Shown: positions 9,620 through 19,056 of the stretch, piece after piece
Layout of the letters: each line of letters starts with the position of its first letter
Position numbering within the stretch: position 1 is the stretch's first letter
NCBI GenBank assembly: GCA_964434425.1
Contig: CAYSVH010000013.1
Span: 1 to 64,000 of the forward strand
Source of the DNA: CALMEC01 sp964434425
GTDB lineage: Bacteria > Actinomycetota > Thermoleophilia > Miltoncostaeales > Miltoncostaeaceae
Direction of reading: 5' to 3'
DNA length: 64,000 nucleotides
Made by a program: the position numbers and the translations under genes
Notes under the pieces: model-generated
Seen by the model: the letters and a program-made list of their open reading frames with translations, nothing else
The model's database searches: none
What the model was told of the DNA's origin: nothing

Positions 9620-9859
9620 ATGATGCACCTGCCCGGAAAGCGCCCCATGCTGGCATCCGTGGACACCGATGCTGCCGGCTTGGCCTGGACGATCGCGGCG
9701 ATGCTGCACGCGACGATCGTCGTGATCGCGCTCATCGTCATTCCCAGGGGGCGCAAGCCGACCGCCGCCATGGCATGGCTGCTGCTCATCGTCGTCCTGC
9801 CGGGGCTCGGCATCGCGCTCTACCGCCTCATCGAGGAGACAGAGAACTACCAGAACTGA
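9620..9859 (+). CDS. Small PLDc_N membrane protein
   Basis: A 79-aa protein with two hydrophobic helices and the PLDc_N signature (PRGRKPTAAMAWLLLIVVLPGLGIALYRLI), the N-terminal segment of cardiolipin synthases, here without any phospholipase D catalytic domain. Such free-standing versions are common small membrane proteins in actinobacteria. ATG 9620 is used; ATG 9647 (preceded by GGAAAG) is an alternative. DUF2252 follows after 22 bases, probably in the same transcript. Confidence 0.65.
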   Translation: MMHLPGKRPMLASVDTDAAGLAWTIAAMLHATIVVIALIVIPRGRKPTAAMAWLLLIVVLPGLGIALYRLIEETENYQN

Positions 9860-9881
9860 TCAGGAACGAGGAGTCGGAGCT

Positions 9882-11279
9882 ATGTCATCAGCGCACACGA
9901 GTCTCATCGGCCGGACGTGGACACCGGTGCCATCGCGATCGGAGCTCCGCGCGGAGGGCCGCGCCGCGCGCGACCGCGTTCCGAGGAAGAATCTTGCGGT
10001 CCTCCCAGCGGGATCCCGCGACCCGATGGGCATCCTCGACGCGCAGGACGAGGAGCGCGTTCCCGAGCTCGTGCCGATCCGCACCGAGCGCATGGCTGCG
10101 AGCGCGTTCGCGTTCTACCGGGGTACCGCGGCGCTGATGGCGGCGGACCTGGAGCGCTCGCCGAGCACGGATCTGCTCGTCGGATCGTGCGGTGACGCGC
10201 ACGTCTCGAACTTCGGGCTCTACGCCTCGCCTCAGCGCACCGTGGTCTTCGACCTCAACGACTTCGACGAGGCCGCGTGGGCGCCCTGGGAGTGGGATGT
10301 GAAGCGACTGGTGACGAGCGTCGTGATCGCCGGCCAGTCGACCTCTCGCGACGAGGGCGCGATCAGACGAACGGCCCTCGAAACCGTGCACACCTATGCC
10401 CGCGTTCTCTCCGAGGGCTCGAGGCGCAGCCCGCTCAAGACCTACTACGACCGCTTCGACGCGAAGGCCGCCGAGAGCGCGGTCACACCGTCCATCCGCT
10501 CTACCATCGACCGTGCCCTCAAGCAGGCCGGGCGGCGCACCATGAAGCGGGCGGCGCACAAGCTCACCGAGATGACCGCGGATGGCCGCCTGGTGTTCAT
10601 CGAATCTCCCCCCACCATGGTGCATGTCGACGAGGCCGCAGAGGCGCGCACCCTGGCGTCGCTGAGCGAGTACACGGCCTCCGCGAACGTCGATATCCGC
10701 GTCCTGCTGCAGAAGTACCGGCTCTCGGACATGGCGCTTCGCGTCGTGGGCGTCGGCAGCGTCGGCACGCGCTGCATGCTGGTGCTGATGCAGGACGGCG
10801 ATGGCAGGGGCCTCCTCCTGCAGGGCAAGGAGGCGGGCCGCAGCGTGCTGATCGAGCACGGGCGAGTCAAACAGCCGGAACAGGCGCTGAGCTACATCAC
10901 GCGATATGGCGACGGCGGACGGGTCGTGGCCATGCAGCGCGTTCTGCAGGCGGTGTCGGATCCGTTCCTCGGGCACGTACGCCACTCCTCGGAGGGGGCG
11001 CAGAGGGATTTCTACGTGAGGCAGTTCCGAGACAAGAAGGGAGGCTTCGAGGTCGACACCCTCGACGACGAGTCGTTCCACTGGTACTCCCTCGCCTGCG
11101 CAGCCACCCTCGCCCGCGCGCACCTGCAGATGCCGAACGCCGCCGCGGTCGCCGGCTACGTCGGCGGCGGGCGCGCCGCAGGCGAGGCCATCCTCGAGTG
11201 GGCGTGGGCGTATGCGGACCTCTCGCGCGCCGACTGGCGGCAGTTCTGCGAGCACCGCGGCGTGGGGACGGGAGCGTGA
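9882..11279 (+). CDS. DUF2252 family protein
   Basis: The 465-aa protein shows the DUF2252 pattern throughout: RMAASAFAFYRGTAALMAADL, CGDAHVSNFGLYASPQRTVV, FDLNDFDEAAWAPWEWDVKRL. The GDxHxxNF and DxNDFD elements resemble aminoglycoside-phosphotransferase/kinase-like catalytic loops, so kinase-type chemistry is a reasonable inference, but no substrate is known for the family. An AACGAGGAG ribosome site precedes the ATG. Confidence 0.88.
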   Translation: MSSAHTSLIGRTWTPVPSRSELRAEGRAARDRVPRKNLAVLPAGSRDPMGILDAQDEERVPELVPIRTERMAASAFAFYRGTAALMAADLERSPSTDLLVGSCGDAHVSNFGLYASPQRTVVFDLNDFDEAAWAPWEWDVKRLVTSVVIAGQSTSRDEGAIRRTALETVHTYARVLSEGSRRSPLKTYYDRFDAKAAESAVTPSIRSTIDRALKQAGRRTMKRAAHKLTEMTADGRLVFIESPPTMVHVDEAAEARTLASLSEYTASANVDIRVLLQKYRLSDMALRVVGVGSVGTRCMLVLMQDGDGRGLLLQGKEAGRSVLIEHGRVKQPEQALSYITRYGDGGRVVAMQRVLQAVSDPFLGHVRHSSEGAQRDFYVRQFRDKKGGFEVDTLDDESFHWYSLACAATLARAHLQMPNAAAVAGYVGGGRAAGEAILEWAWAYADLSRADWRQFCEHRGVGTGA

Positions 11280-11421
11280 GCGAGCAGGCCCTGCCCGCCG
11301 AAGAGACTCCAGGTCGGCGGCGACCGTCGCTCGTCGCCCACGGCTGGACCATGAGCTTCCGCGACAGTACCCGGAACCCGGGCACCGGATCGTCACGAGA
11401 ATCGCGTGAACCTTCTGCTCG

Positions 11422-11449
11422 CCCGACGCCTTCCTCGGAAGGCGTCGGG
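11422..11449 (+). terminator. Hairpin downstream of DUF2252 gene
   Basis: A perfect 13-bp inverted repeat (CCCGACGCCTTCC and its complement) separated by 2 bases, 143 bases after the DUF2252 stop. It has no T-run, as is usual in high-GC genomes, but is the likely transcription end of this gene group. The remaining gap up to 11586 shows nothing else. Confidence 0.6.
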
Positions 11450-11586
11450 TAGCGGCGGGAACGATCTCCGGGTCTTCCGATCGGAGTGGGGATCGGGGGT
11501 TGTTGAGGCGCCGTTCTGGGGGGTCGGGGGCGGTGGCATCGTTGCGCTGTTCCACGATTGCGATCGGTGAGAGGAGACCCCCGACG

Positions 11587-12108
11587 ATGAGTGACGTTAC
11601 CGGCCTCGCGGAGGCACTCCTGGCGTGGATGGGTTTCGTGTGCTTGGGGTTGAGGAGACCGCGGCGGAGGTGGTGATCCGCATCGAGACGATTGGGCCGG
11701 ATTGCCGGCTGCCCGGGGTGCGGGACTGTGGCGACGGCTCATGATCGGATGGTCGTCGAGTTCCGTGATCTTCCGGTGTTCGGCCGTCCGGCTCGCCTGG
11801 TGTGGCGGAAGCGCCGCTTCCGCTGCGGTGAGCCTGTGCGTGATGTGAGGACGTGGACGCAAGACCGACCGGGCGTTCTCGTCGCGGTGTGTGTTGACGC
11901 GCCGGGCGGGGTGGGAGGCCTGCCGCAGGTCGGGATGAACGCCCGGCCGGTGAGGCGGCTGGCCGATGAGTTGGGGGTGTGCTGGGACACGGTGATGGAC
12001 GCGGACGCGGACGCAGTATGCGAGTACGGGCTGCCGCAGGTCGATGATCCCGATCGGGGCGGTGAGGTCGAGGTCGGCGAGCATCGAGGCCCCGAAGGTC
12101 GGCGGTGA
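11587..12108 (+). pseudogene. Decayed ISL3-family transposase
   Basis: Pieces of an ISL3 transposase N-terminus occur in shifting frames: FRVLGVEETAAEVVIRIET, then PGCGTVATAHDRMVVEFRDL and FGRPARLVWRKRRFRC (the zinc-finger region), then RAGWEACR and VGMNARPVRRLADELGVCW before VDDPDR. At least three frameshifts separate them, and the catalytic DDE core that should follow is missing. It is a dead remnant. No clear terminal inverted repeats were found by eye. Confidence 0.75.
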
Positions 12109-12183
12109 CAGCAAGCACCGCCGACTTCGACCTGACTGCCGACACCCCCTCCACCCGCCCAACCAACCCGTGGAACAACTCAT

Positions 12184-12189
12184 CTAGAA
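12184..12189 (+). promoter_or_regulatory. Probable -10 element of the LuxR gene
   Basis: TAGAAT matches the sigma-70 -10 consensus at four of six positions and ends 7 bases before the ATG at 12197, which would give a leaderless transcript. No convincing -35 hexamer stands at the right distance (AACCAA at 12161). Confidence 0.4.
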
Positions 12190-12196
12190 TCTTGGC

Positions 12197-14431
12197 ATGA
12201 GGAATCCACCGTCCACCGGCACCAGGGACGCTTCCTCGCTGAGAGAACTGCTCTTCGACGGCAAGACCCAGGTGCGCGCCGTCCACGCGGGGGATGTCAG
12301 CAGGCGACCGCTCATCGAATCGTCGCGGGCGAGCGGCGCCCGGATCGTCACGGTGACCGCCGCAGCCGGATACGGCAAGTCGACACTGCTCGCGGAGTGG
12401 GCCTCCCTCGAGGATCGCCGTGTGGCGTGGACGTCGATCGACCGATTCGACGACGACCCCTCTTCGCTGCTCACCGCGCTCGCGTTCGCCTGCGCCGCGC
12501 TGTCGCCCCGGGCCTTGACGGTTGCGGCGGAGATGCGCGGGATCGGCACCTCCGTGCTCGGCCGGTCCGCGCCGATGCTCGGGGCGGTGCTGGCCCGGGT
12601 GCCCGAGCCGTTCGTCCTGTTCGTCGACGACATCCACAGCGCGGGATCGGCGGGTTGTCAGGACGCCATGGAGGTGGTCCTCTCGGGTGTGCCGGAGGGA
12701 TCCCAGGTCGTGCTCGCCGGCCGGTACGAGCAGCCATATCTCGCCCGGCTGCGAGCCCACGGGACGACGCACGAGATCCGCTCCGAGGATCTCCGGATCG
12801 ACGCCTCCGGGGCCCGGACGATCTTCGATGCGGCCGGCGTCGAGGCCTCCTCGCACGAGATCGGCCTGGCGGTCGAACGTTGCGAGGGATGGCCGACAGG
12901 CCTCTTCCTCTGCGCCCTCGCGACATCGGCCAACACCGACGTGCTGACGCCGTCGGGCAGCGACCGCTTCGTCGCCGACTACCTCTATCGCGAATGCCTC
13001 AGCGCGCTGCCCGACGACCTGCAAGCGTTCCTCCGCCGCACCGCGGTGCTGGAGGAGCTCTCCGCCCCGCTGTGCGACGTCGTGCTCGGCCGGTCCGACT
13101 CGAAGATGATGCTGCGCCGGCTCGAGGCGTTGAACCTGTTCCTCGTGCCGCTCGACAGCCGTCGCGAGTGGTTCCGGTATCACATGCTCTTCCGCGAGTT
13201 CCTCCTCGAGGAGCTCACCCTTGCCGAGAAGCACGCGGTTCCCGATCTCCACCTTCGTGCCGCCGCATGGTTCGAGTCTCATGACGCGCACGTGCCGGCC
13301 ATCGAGCATCTGCTGGCCGCTCCCGACCACGACCGCGCGGCGGCACTGATAACCGAGCACGCCCTCGACATGTATCAGCACGGGATGGTGGCGGTCATCG
13401 ACCGCTGGTTGTCGCAGCTGGGGGATCGGGTCGTCGAGTCCTCACCCTGGCTGGCCGTGCTCGCCACATGGGTCGCAATCCTGCAGGGCAAGTCCCCCGC
13501 ATCGGAGCGCTTGGCCGCGGCACTCCACCGGATCGAGCCGGGCGGTACGGACGTCGAAGTCGTCGCATTCGAGTCCTCGCGCGCGATGATACGGGCGGCG
13601 ATGTGCGTCGACGGAGCCGAACGCGCCCTGGCCGATGCCCGATTCGCCGTCGCGAGTGAGCCGGAAGGGAGTCGCTGGCGCGACCAGGCGCTCCACCTGT
13701 TGGGTTCCACGCAGCTGCTTGTTGGCGATTCCGAGGCGGCGCGCCAGTCGTTCACGAGCGCTTCGGTCTGTGCGAAAGAGGCCGGCAATGCGGACTCGGT
13801 GATTCTGAGCGAGGCCGAACTCGCGATTCTCGCCATCGGCGACAATGACTGGAACGAGGCGGAGAAGCACGCCCGAGAAGCCGTGCGCACCATTGACGAC
13901 AGCCACATGGAGGGATATCCGACCACGGCCCTCGCCCTTGCCGTTCGTGCTCGAATCGCCCTTCGTCAGGGCGACGCGAAAGCGGCCGAGCATCTCCTCG
14001 CCCGATCGATGCGAGCGAGGGTGCACTGCACCCACGTGCTGCCCTATCTCGCCATGCGCGCGCGTCTTCAGCTCGCGAAGCTGCACGCCGAGATGAGCGA
14101 TCACACCGCTGGGCTCCACATGCTCCGGGAGATCGACGAGATCCGAGCACGCCGTCCGCGCGTCGGGCTGCTCGAGCAGGAGATCGACCGACTTCGGCAG
14201 AAGCTGACCGACAGTTCGGGACGACTCGGCAGCGTTCCGCTCACACCTGCCGAGGTACGCATCCTCCCGTACCTGCAGACCCATCTCACGATCGCCGAGA
14301 TCGGAGATCGCCTCTACGTCTCGCGGCATACCGTGAGCACGCAGGTCGGATCGATCTACCGAAAGCTCGGTGTGACCACCCGAGCCGGGGCAGTCGAACG
14401 AGCCACGGAGATAGGCCTGCTCGGCGACTGA
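12197..14431 (+). CDS. MalT-like LuxR family transcriptional regulator
   Basis: A 744-aa STAND-type regulator: an ATPase domain near the N-terminus (TVTAAAGYGKSTLLAEW, Walker A; FVLFVDDIHSA, Walker B), a central helical repeat (TPR-like) region, and a C-terminal LuxR helix-turn-helix (LTPAEVRILPYLQTHLTIAE, YVSRHTVSTQVGSIYRKLG). MalT-type proteins are ATP-dependent activators controlled by a small inducer. It sits between the FGE group and the SHOCT/DUF6325/sulfatase group and may control either. There is no ribosome site before the ATG, consistent with the leaderless promoter noted at 12184. Confidence 0.88.
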   Translation: MRNPPSTGTRDASSLRELLFDGKTQVRAVHAGDVSRRPLIESSRASGARIVTVTAAAGYGKSTLLAEWASLEDRRVAWTSIDRFDDDPSSLLTALAFACAALSPRALTVAAEMRGIGTSVLGRSAPMLGAVLARVPEPFVLFVDDIHSAGSAGCQDAMEVVLSGVPEGSQVVLAGRYEQPYLARLRAHGTTHEIRSEDLRIDASGARTIFDAAGVEASSHEIGLAVERCEGWPTGLFLCALATSANTDVLTPSGSDRFVADYLYRECLSALPDDLQAFLRRTAVLEELSAPLCDVVLGRSDSKMMLRRLEALNLFLVPLDSRREWFRYHMLFREFLLEELTLAEKHAVPDLHLRAAAWFESHDAHVPAIEHLLAAPDHDRAAALITEHALDMYQHGMVAVIDRWLSQLGDRVVESSPWLAVLATWVAILQGKSPASERLAAALHRIEPGGTDVEVVAFESSRAMIRAAMCVDGAERALADARFAVASEPEGSRWRDQALHLLGSTQLLVGDSEAARQSFTSASVCAKEAGNADSVILSEAELAILAIGDNDWNEAEKHAREAVRTIDDSHMEGYPTTALALAVRARIALRQGDAKAAEHLLARSMRARVHCTHVLPYLAMRARLQLAKLHAEMSDHTAGLHMLREIDEIRARRPRVGLLEQEIDRLRQKLTDSSGRLGSVPLTPAEVRILPYLQTHLTIAEIGDRLYVSRHTVSTQVGSIYRKLGVTTRAGAVERATEIGLLGD

Positions 14432-14618
14432 ATCTCCGCGGGCCGACCGAGCAGTCGAGGTCACCTCCTCCGCCGGCACCGCTCAAGCGCACTCGTCGGA
14501 CCGGACCCGTGCTTCATGCGATCTGCATGATGCGTGCCGCTCATGTCCAAATGTACCGTTCTTGCGAAGGGACGCGCTCCTGCGCAATGCGAGCTTTCTA
14601 CCGAACGGGGAATGTGCC

Positions 14619-14996
14619 ATGGACTTCACGGAATTTCTACTCTGGCTCCTCTGGGCATGGATCATCGTTGTCTGTCTCTGGACGTTCGTCTGGATTGTCA
14701 TCGATGTCTTTCGCGACCACACGCTCAACGGCTGGGCAAAAACGGGGTGGCTGATCCTCTTGGTCGTGCTGCCGCTTCTCGGATGCCTGATCTACCTGAT
14801 AGCGCGCGGCAACGCGATGGCGTCTCGCCAGGCCGAGCAGTACGCGAGTGTCGAGCAAGCCCAGGCGGACTACATTCGAAGCATTGCGAATACCGCATCA
14901 CCCGCCGCTGAGATTGAGCGGGCGAAGGGCCTGCTCGACAGCGGCGCGATCACGCAGTCGGAGTTCGATGACCTGAAGGCGCGGACACTCGCGTGA
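14619..14996 (+). CDS. PLDc_N + SHOCT membrane protein
   Basis: A 125-aa protein. Two helices at the N-terminus (FLLWLLWAWIIVVCLWTFVW; TGWLILLVVLPLLGCLIYLIARG) form a PLDc_N-like unit, and the C-terminal 35 residues are a SHOCT domain (IERAKGLLDSGAITQSEFDDLKARTL). SHOCT is a short oligomerisation module. The stop overlaps the start of the next gene (GTGA), so translation is probably coupled. The ATG at 14619 is preferred over upstream in-frame starts because the membrane segment follows directly. Confidence 0.8.
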   Translation: MDFTEFLLWLLWAWIIVVCLWTFVWIVIDVFRDHTLNGWAKTGWLILLVVLPLLGCLIYLIARGNAMASRQAEQYASVEQAQADYIRSIANTASPAAEIERAKGLLDSGAITQSEFDDLKARTLA

Positions 14997-15496
14997 GCGA
15001 CAAGAAGCAGAACATGGACACACTCGAGTACGGCCCGGTGGAAATGGTCCTCGCGGCATTCGAGGGGAGTAATCCGAGTGCGGGGGTGCTCGATGCGCTC
15101 GCCGAGCTGAACCAGTCCGGCACCATCAGGGTGATCGATCTCGCGTTCGTCTCCCGTGCGGACGACGGCGCCCTCGCTTTCGTCGAGATCGAGGAGAGCG
15201 GAGTCGATGTCGGAGGGCTCGAACTCGTCGCGGCCGGGCTGACCGCCGAGGAGGACCTCCTGGAGCTCAGCTCGCAGATGGAGCCTGGCACCTCGGCGCT
15301 CCTGATCGTCGTCGAACTCCTGTGGGCGAAGACGCTCGCCTCCCGGCTCTTCGACGCGAACGGCTTCGTTGTCGACTCGGTGCGCATTCCCGCGCCCATC
15401 GTCAACATCGCCGTCGCCGAAGCGGAGGAGCTCGCCGAAGCCCTCGAGGAACTGGAAGAGCTCGAAGAGGTCGAACCACGAGAGGAAGGCGACTGA
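14993..15496 (+). CDS. DUF6325 family protein
   Basis: A 167-aa soluble protein resembling DUF6325 (DUF1269-like) proteins: GPVEMVLAAFEGS, LAELNQSGTIRVIDLAFVSR, and ALLIVVELLWAKTLASRLFDANG, ending in a Glu-rich tail. The GTG start overlaps the stop of the preceding gene. Members are typically encoded beside SHOCT-domain membrane proteins, exactly as here, and are thought to belong to stress-related envelope modules. No catalytic residues are evident. Confidence 0.75.
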   Translation: MSDKKQNMDTLEYGPVEMVLAAFEGSNPSAGVLDALAELNQSGTIRVIDLAFVSRADDGALAFVEIEESGVDVGGLELVAAGLTAEEDLLELSSQMEPGTSALLIVVELLWAKTLASRLFDANGFVVDSVRIPAPIVNIAVAEAEELAEALEELEELEEVEPREEGD

Positions 15497-15497
15497 C

Positions 15498-15818
15498 ATG
15501 CTGAGAAGAGGAGGACGGCCGGGTCTGATCGGGATGGCCGCTCGCACAGCGGTTGTCGCGGGAACCGCGACGGCGGTGAGCGGAAACGTCGCGCGGCGCC
15601 AGGCTGGACGTGCACAGGAGAAGCAGGAGCAGCACGAGTACGAGTTGCAGCAGGAGGCTGCGGCGATGGCGGCTGCGCAGCCCGCACCGGCTGCGCCGAG
15701 TGCCGCCGCCGGTGGAACAGACTTCGTCGCGGAACTGCAGAAACTCGCCGACCTGAAGGCTCAGGGGTTGCTCAGCGACGCGGAATTCGAGAGCGCGAAG
15801 AGCAGACTGCTGGGGTAG
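15498..15818 (+). CDS. SHOCT domain protein
   Basis: A 106-aa protein with a basic N-terminus and a short hydrophobic stretch (GMAARTAVVAGTATAVSG), a Gln/Glu-rich linker, an Ala-Pro linker, and a C-terminal SHOCT domain (VAELQKLADLKAQGLLSDAE). It starts one base after the TGA of the DUF6325 gene. The three-gene SHOCT, DUF6325, SHOCT arrangement leads directly into the sulfatase gene 32 bases on. Confidence 0.8.
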   Translation: MLRRGGRPGLIGMAARTAVVAGTATAVSGNVARRQAGRAQEKQEQHEYELQQEAAAMAAAQPAPAAPSAAAGGTDFVAELQKLADLKAQGLLSDAEFESAKSRLLG

Positions 15819-15850
15819 GGAAGCCTCCAGAGCGGAAGAAAGGAACTGAC

Positions 15851-18193
15851 ATGAACCAGACTCGCACGGTGATCGGCTCCTCGCTGCCGCCCGCGCGCAC
15901 ACTCCCGTTCCCGCCGAAACCCTCGGGAAGCCTGGCGGGTCGCACGCTCGCAGAGTCGAGGTATTCTCCGCTGCCGCCCGAGCAGCATCTCGGCGACGAC
16001 GCACCGAACATCCTCGTGATCCTCATTGATGATGCCGGCCCGGCCTTGCCTGCGCCGATCGGCGGCGCGGTCGAGACGCCGACACTGGATCGCATTCGCG
16101 CAGAAGGCATCGGGTTCAACCGTTTCCACACCACCGCGATGTGCTCTCCCACGCGAGCCTCGCTGCTCACCGGAAGGAACCATCACCGAGTGGGCGCCGG
16201 CCAGATCGCCGAATTGGCGAACGACTGGGACGGCTACTCGGGGCACATCCCGAAGAGCAGCGCGACGATGGCCGAGGTGCTGCGCAACTACGGCTACTCG
16301 ACCGCCGCGTGGGGCAAATGGCACAACACCCCGGCCGAGGAGACGACCAAGGCCGGCCCGTACGAGAACTGGCCAACCGGCAACGGCTTCGAGTACTTCT
16401 ACGGCTTCCTCGCGGGAGAGGCCTCGCAGTACGAGCCGAACCTGGTGCGCAACACCACCTCGGTGCTGCCACCGAAGTCGCCGGAGGAGGGCTATCACCT
16501 CAGCGAGGACATCGCCGACGACGCGATCGCATGGCTGCGCGACCACAAGGCGCTCTCACCCGACAAGCCCTTCTTCATGTACTGGGCGACCGGCGCCATC
16601 CACGGCCCCCACCACGTCCATAAGGAGTGGGCCGACAAGTACAAGGGCGTCTTCGACGACGGCTGGGACGTGTATCGCCAGCGCGCGCTTGACGGCGCCA
16701 GGGCGGCGGGCTGGGTGCCGGAGGACGCTTCACTCACGCCACGTCCCGAGAGCCTGTCGGGCTGGGACGACATCCCCGATCATCAGAAGCCCTTCCAGGC
16801 GCGTCTCATGGAGGTGTGCGCAGGGTTCGGCGAGCACGCAGATGTTCAGGCGGGCCGTGTCGTCGACGCGCTCGAGGACCTCGGATACGCCGACAACACG
16901 ATCGTCGTATACATCTGGGGCGACAACGGCTCGTCGGGCGAGGGCCAGAACGGAACGATCAGCGAACTGCTCGCGCAGAACATGATCCCGTCGACCGTCG
17001 ACCAGCACATCGCGACCCTCGAGGAGCTCGGCGGACTGGACGCGCTGGGTACGCCGGCCACCGACAACCAGTACCACGCCGCGTGGGCATGGGCGGGCTC
17101 GTCTCCGTACCAGGGCATGAAGCTCATGGCATCGCACCTGGGCGGCACGCGCAACCCGATGTTCATGAGCTGGCCCGGACGCATCACGCACGATCCGGTG
17201 CCGCGCACGCAGTTCCACCACGTCATCGACCTCGCACCGACGGTCTACGAGATCCTCGGCATCTCGCACCCGGAGGTGGTCAACGGCATCCATCAGGACC
17301 CGATCGACGGCACGAGCTTCGCCTACGCCGTCGACGATGCCGCCGCCGAGGGCCGCCATCGCACGCAATACTTCGAGGTCATGGCGAGCCGCGCGATCTA
17401 CGAAGACGGCTGGATCGCCTCCACGACGGGGCCCCGGCTGCCGTGGGTGCCCGGGTCTCCCCCCGGAATCGCGACGTGGACGCCGGATGCCGACATCTGG
17501 GAGCTCTACAACCTCGACGAGGACTGGAGTCAGGCGCACGACCTCGCCGCCGACAACCCCGAGAAGGTCGCCCAGATGAAGGAGCTCTTCGCGATTGAGG
17601 CCGCGAAGAACAAGGTGCTCCCGATCGGCGGCGGTCTGTGGGTGATGCCGTTTCACCCCGAGGACCGCATCTCGGTGCCGTACACGGAATGGGAGATGAC
17701 GGGCGACACCGTGCGCGTTCCCGAGTTCTGCGCGCCGGCGCTCGGCAACAGGCCGAACACGGTGAGGATCGAGGCGAACCTCCCGGAGAGCGCGAACGGG
17801 GTGCTGTACAAGCTCGGAGGCTCCGGCGGTGGACTCACGGCCTATCTCGTCGACGGCGTTCTCCACTACGAGTACAATCTCTTCCTCATTCAGCGCACCC
17901 GGATCGCGGCGTCCGCCCCGGTGCCGGCGGGCGATCATGTGATCGAGATCGAGACGCACTACATCGAGCCTCGGCCCGGTGGTCCGCTGCGCGTGACGCT
18001 GCGAGTCGACGGCGACGAAGTCGGATCCGGAGACGTACCGGTCAGCGCGCCTCTGCTGTTCTCGGCCAACGACTGCCTCGATATCGGGCGCGCATACGGC
18101 GGAGCCGTCTCGCGGGACTATGCGGACCGCATGCCCTTCGCCTTAGACGGGCGGATCGACCGGGTGCACATCACGTATTCCGCGCCGACGTGA
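15851..18193 (+). CDS. Cysteine-type arylsulfatase
   Basis: A 780-aa sulfatase that hydrolyses sulfate esters. The active-site signature is CSPTRASLLTGRN with C98 as the residue converted to formylglycine (C-x-P-x-R motif). Metal ligands appear in ILVILIDDAG (D60, D61) and YIWGDNGSSGEGQNG. After about residue 600 there is a C-terminal beta-rich region seen in the large arylsulfatases that act without a signal peptide; none is visible here. GGAAAGAAAGGAACTGAC precedes the ATG. Activation would need the FGE encoded 6 kb upstream. Confidence 0.92.
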   Translation: MNQTRTVIGSSLPPARTLPFPPKPSGSLAGRTLAESRYSPLPPEQHLGDDAPNILVILIDDAGPALPAPIGGAVETPTLDRIRAEGIGFNRFHTTAMCSPTRASLLTGRNHHRVGAGQIAELANDWDGYSGHIPKSSATMAEVLRNYGYSTAAWGKWHNTPAEETTKAGPYENWPTGNGFEYFYGFLAGEASQYEPNLVRNTTSVLPPKSPEEGYHLSEDIADDAIAWLRDHKALSPDKPFFMYWATGAIHGPHHVHKEWADKYKGVFDDGWDVYRQRALDGARAAGWVPEDASLTPRPESLSGWDDIPDHQKPFQARLMEVCAGFGEHADVQAGRVVDALEDLGYADNTIVVYIWGDNGSSGEGQNGTISELLAQNMIPSTVDQHIATLEELGGLDALGTPATDNQYHAAWAWAGSSPYQGMKLMASHLGGTRNPMFMSWPGRITHDPVPRTQFHHVIDLAPTVYEILGISHPEVVNGIHQDPIDGTSFAYAVDDAAAEGRHRTQYFEVMASRAIYEDGWIASTTGPRLPWVPGSPPGIATWTPDADIWELYNLDEDWSQAHDLAADNPEKVAQMKELFAIEAAKNKVLPIGGGLWVMPFHPEDRISVPYTEWEMTGDTVRVPEFCAPALGNRPNTVRIEANLPESANGVLYKLGGSGGGLTAYLVDGVLHYEYNLFLIQRTRIAASAPVPAGDHVIEIETHYIEPRPGGPLRVTLRVDGDEVGSGDVPVSAPLLFSANDCLDIGRAYGGAVSRDYADRMPFALDGRIDRVHITYSAPT

Positions 18194-18346
18194 GGTGAGC
18201 TATACGGGATCAGCACGAGAGATCGAGGTGCTTCGCACCGGTGACGACCGGGGCCAGTCGCATGACGGTGCTTCGGATCCCTTGTCCTTCACATTCGACG
18301 AGCGGATTGATCGCCGACATGGCCTTGCCAAGACACCGCAGCGAGC

Positions 18347-19021
18347 GTGATTTCCGTGGCGGAGGGTAGAGACGATACTGCGGAGCCGACAGGTGCCAGC
18401 CGACCCTCCGCCACGGAATCTCGCGTCCATCGGGCGCACGAGGTGCTCGCAGTCGTACTGCTGTCGGTGACGGTGATCATCACGGCCTGGTGCGGCTTCC
18501 AGGCATCGCAGTGGAGCGGTCAGATGTCGATCCAGTTCAGTCAGGCCTCGGCTGCCCGCATCCAGGCCGTCAACTTCGACAGCGAGGCGCGCGACGTACA
18601 GGCCGTGGATCTTACGATCTACGGCATGTGGCTCCAGGCGCGGGCGACCGGTGACGACGATCTTGCCAGATACATCGAGGCCCGCTTCACCCCGGCGTTC
18701 GCCAAGGCGTTCGCCGATTGGCAGAAGAACGGCGAGAATCTGCGATCTCCGTTCGCTGAACCGTCCTACGTACCCGAAGGGCGAGAGGACGCGGCGATAG
18801 CGACAGAGAAGGCCGACAAGTTGTTCAAGCAGGCCCTGGTGAACAACCGGACCGGCGACAACTACACGCTCCTGACGGTTCTATTCGCGCTCGTGCTGTT
18901 CTTCACCGCCATCTCCGAGCGCGGCCGCAACCACTGGACCAAGTGGCTCCTGCTGGGGTTGGGAGTCGCGTTCGGCGGCGCAGGGGTTGTGGTCATGCTG
19001 ACCTTCCCGGTGATCATCTGA
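18347..19021 (+). CDS. Membrane protein with three helices, unknown function
   Basis: A 224-aa protein: a charged N-terminus, a helix (EVLAVVLLSVTVIITAWCGF), a roughly 110-residue extracytoplasmic or cytoplasmic helical region with many Ala and acidic residues, and two C-terminal helices (LTVLFALVLFFTAI; WLLLGLGVAFGGAGVVVMLT). The arrangement recalls DUF4337-type proteins but I cannot assign it firmly. The start is GTG 18347 or GTG 18356; both fall in an inverted repeat (18352-18418). Confidence 0.65.
   Translation: MISVAEGRDDTAEPTGASRPSATESRVHRAHEVLAVVLLSVTVIITAWCGFQASQWSGQMSIQFSQASAARIQAVNFDSEARDVQAVDLTIYGMWLQARATGDDDLARYIEARFTPAFAKAFADWQKNGENLRSPFAEPSYVPEGREDAAIATEKADKLFKQALVNNRTGDNYTLLTVLFALVLFFTAISERGRNHWTKWLLLGLGVAFGGAGVVVMLTFPVII
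18352..18418 (+). repeat. Inverted repeat over the start of the membrane-protein gene
   Basis: Perfect 16-base arms (TTCCGTGGCGGAGGGT at 18352-18367 and its complement at 18403-18418) around a 35-base loop. The arms encode SVAEG and PSATES of the gene. In mRNA the stem would bury the start codon region, so it might throttle translation, or the true start could lie further down. Confidence 0.6.
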
Positions 19022-19056
19022 CCCGTCGCATCCTCGAAGTCGGGTTCTTCTGGCAT

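Noticed and set aside
11000..12200. An intact insertion sequence around the ISL3-like region
   Set aside because: The transposase is frameshifted several times, lacks its catalytic core, and no matching terminal inverted repeats were visible.
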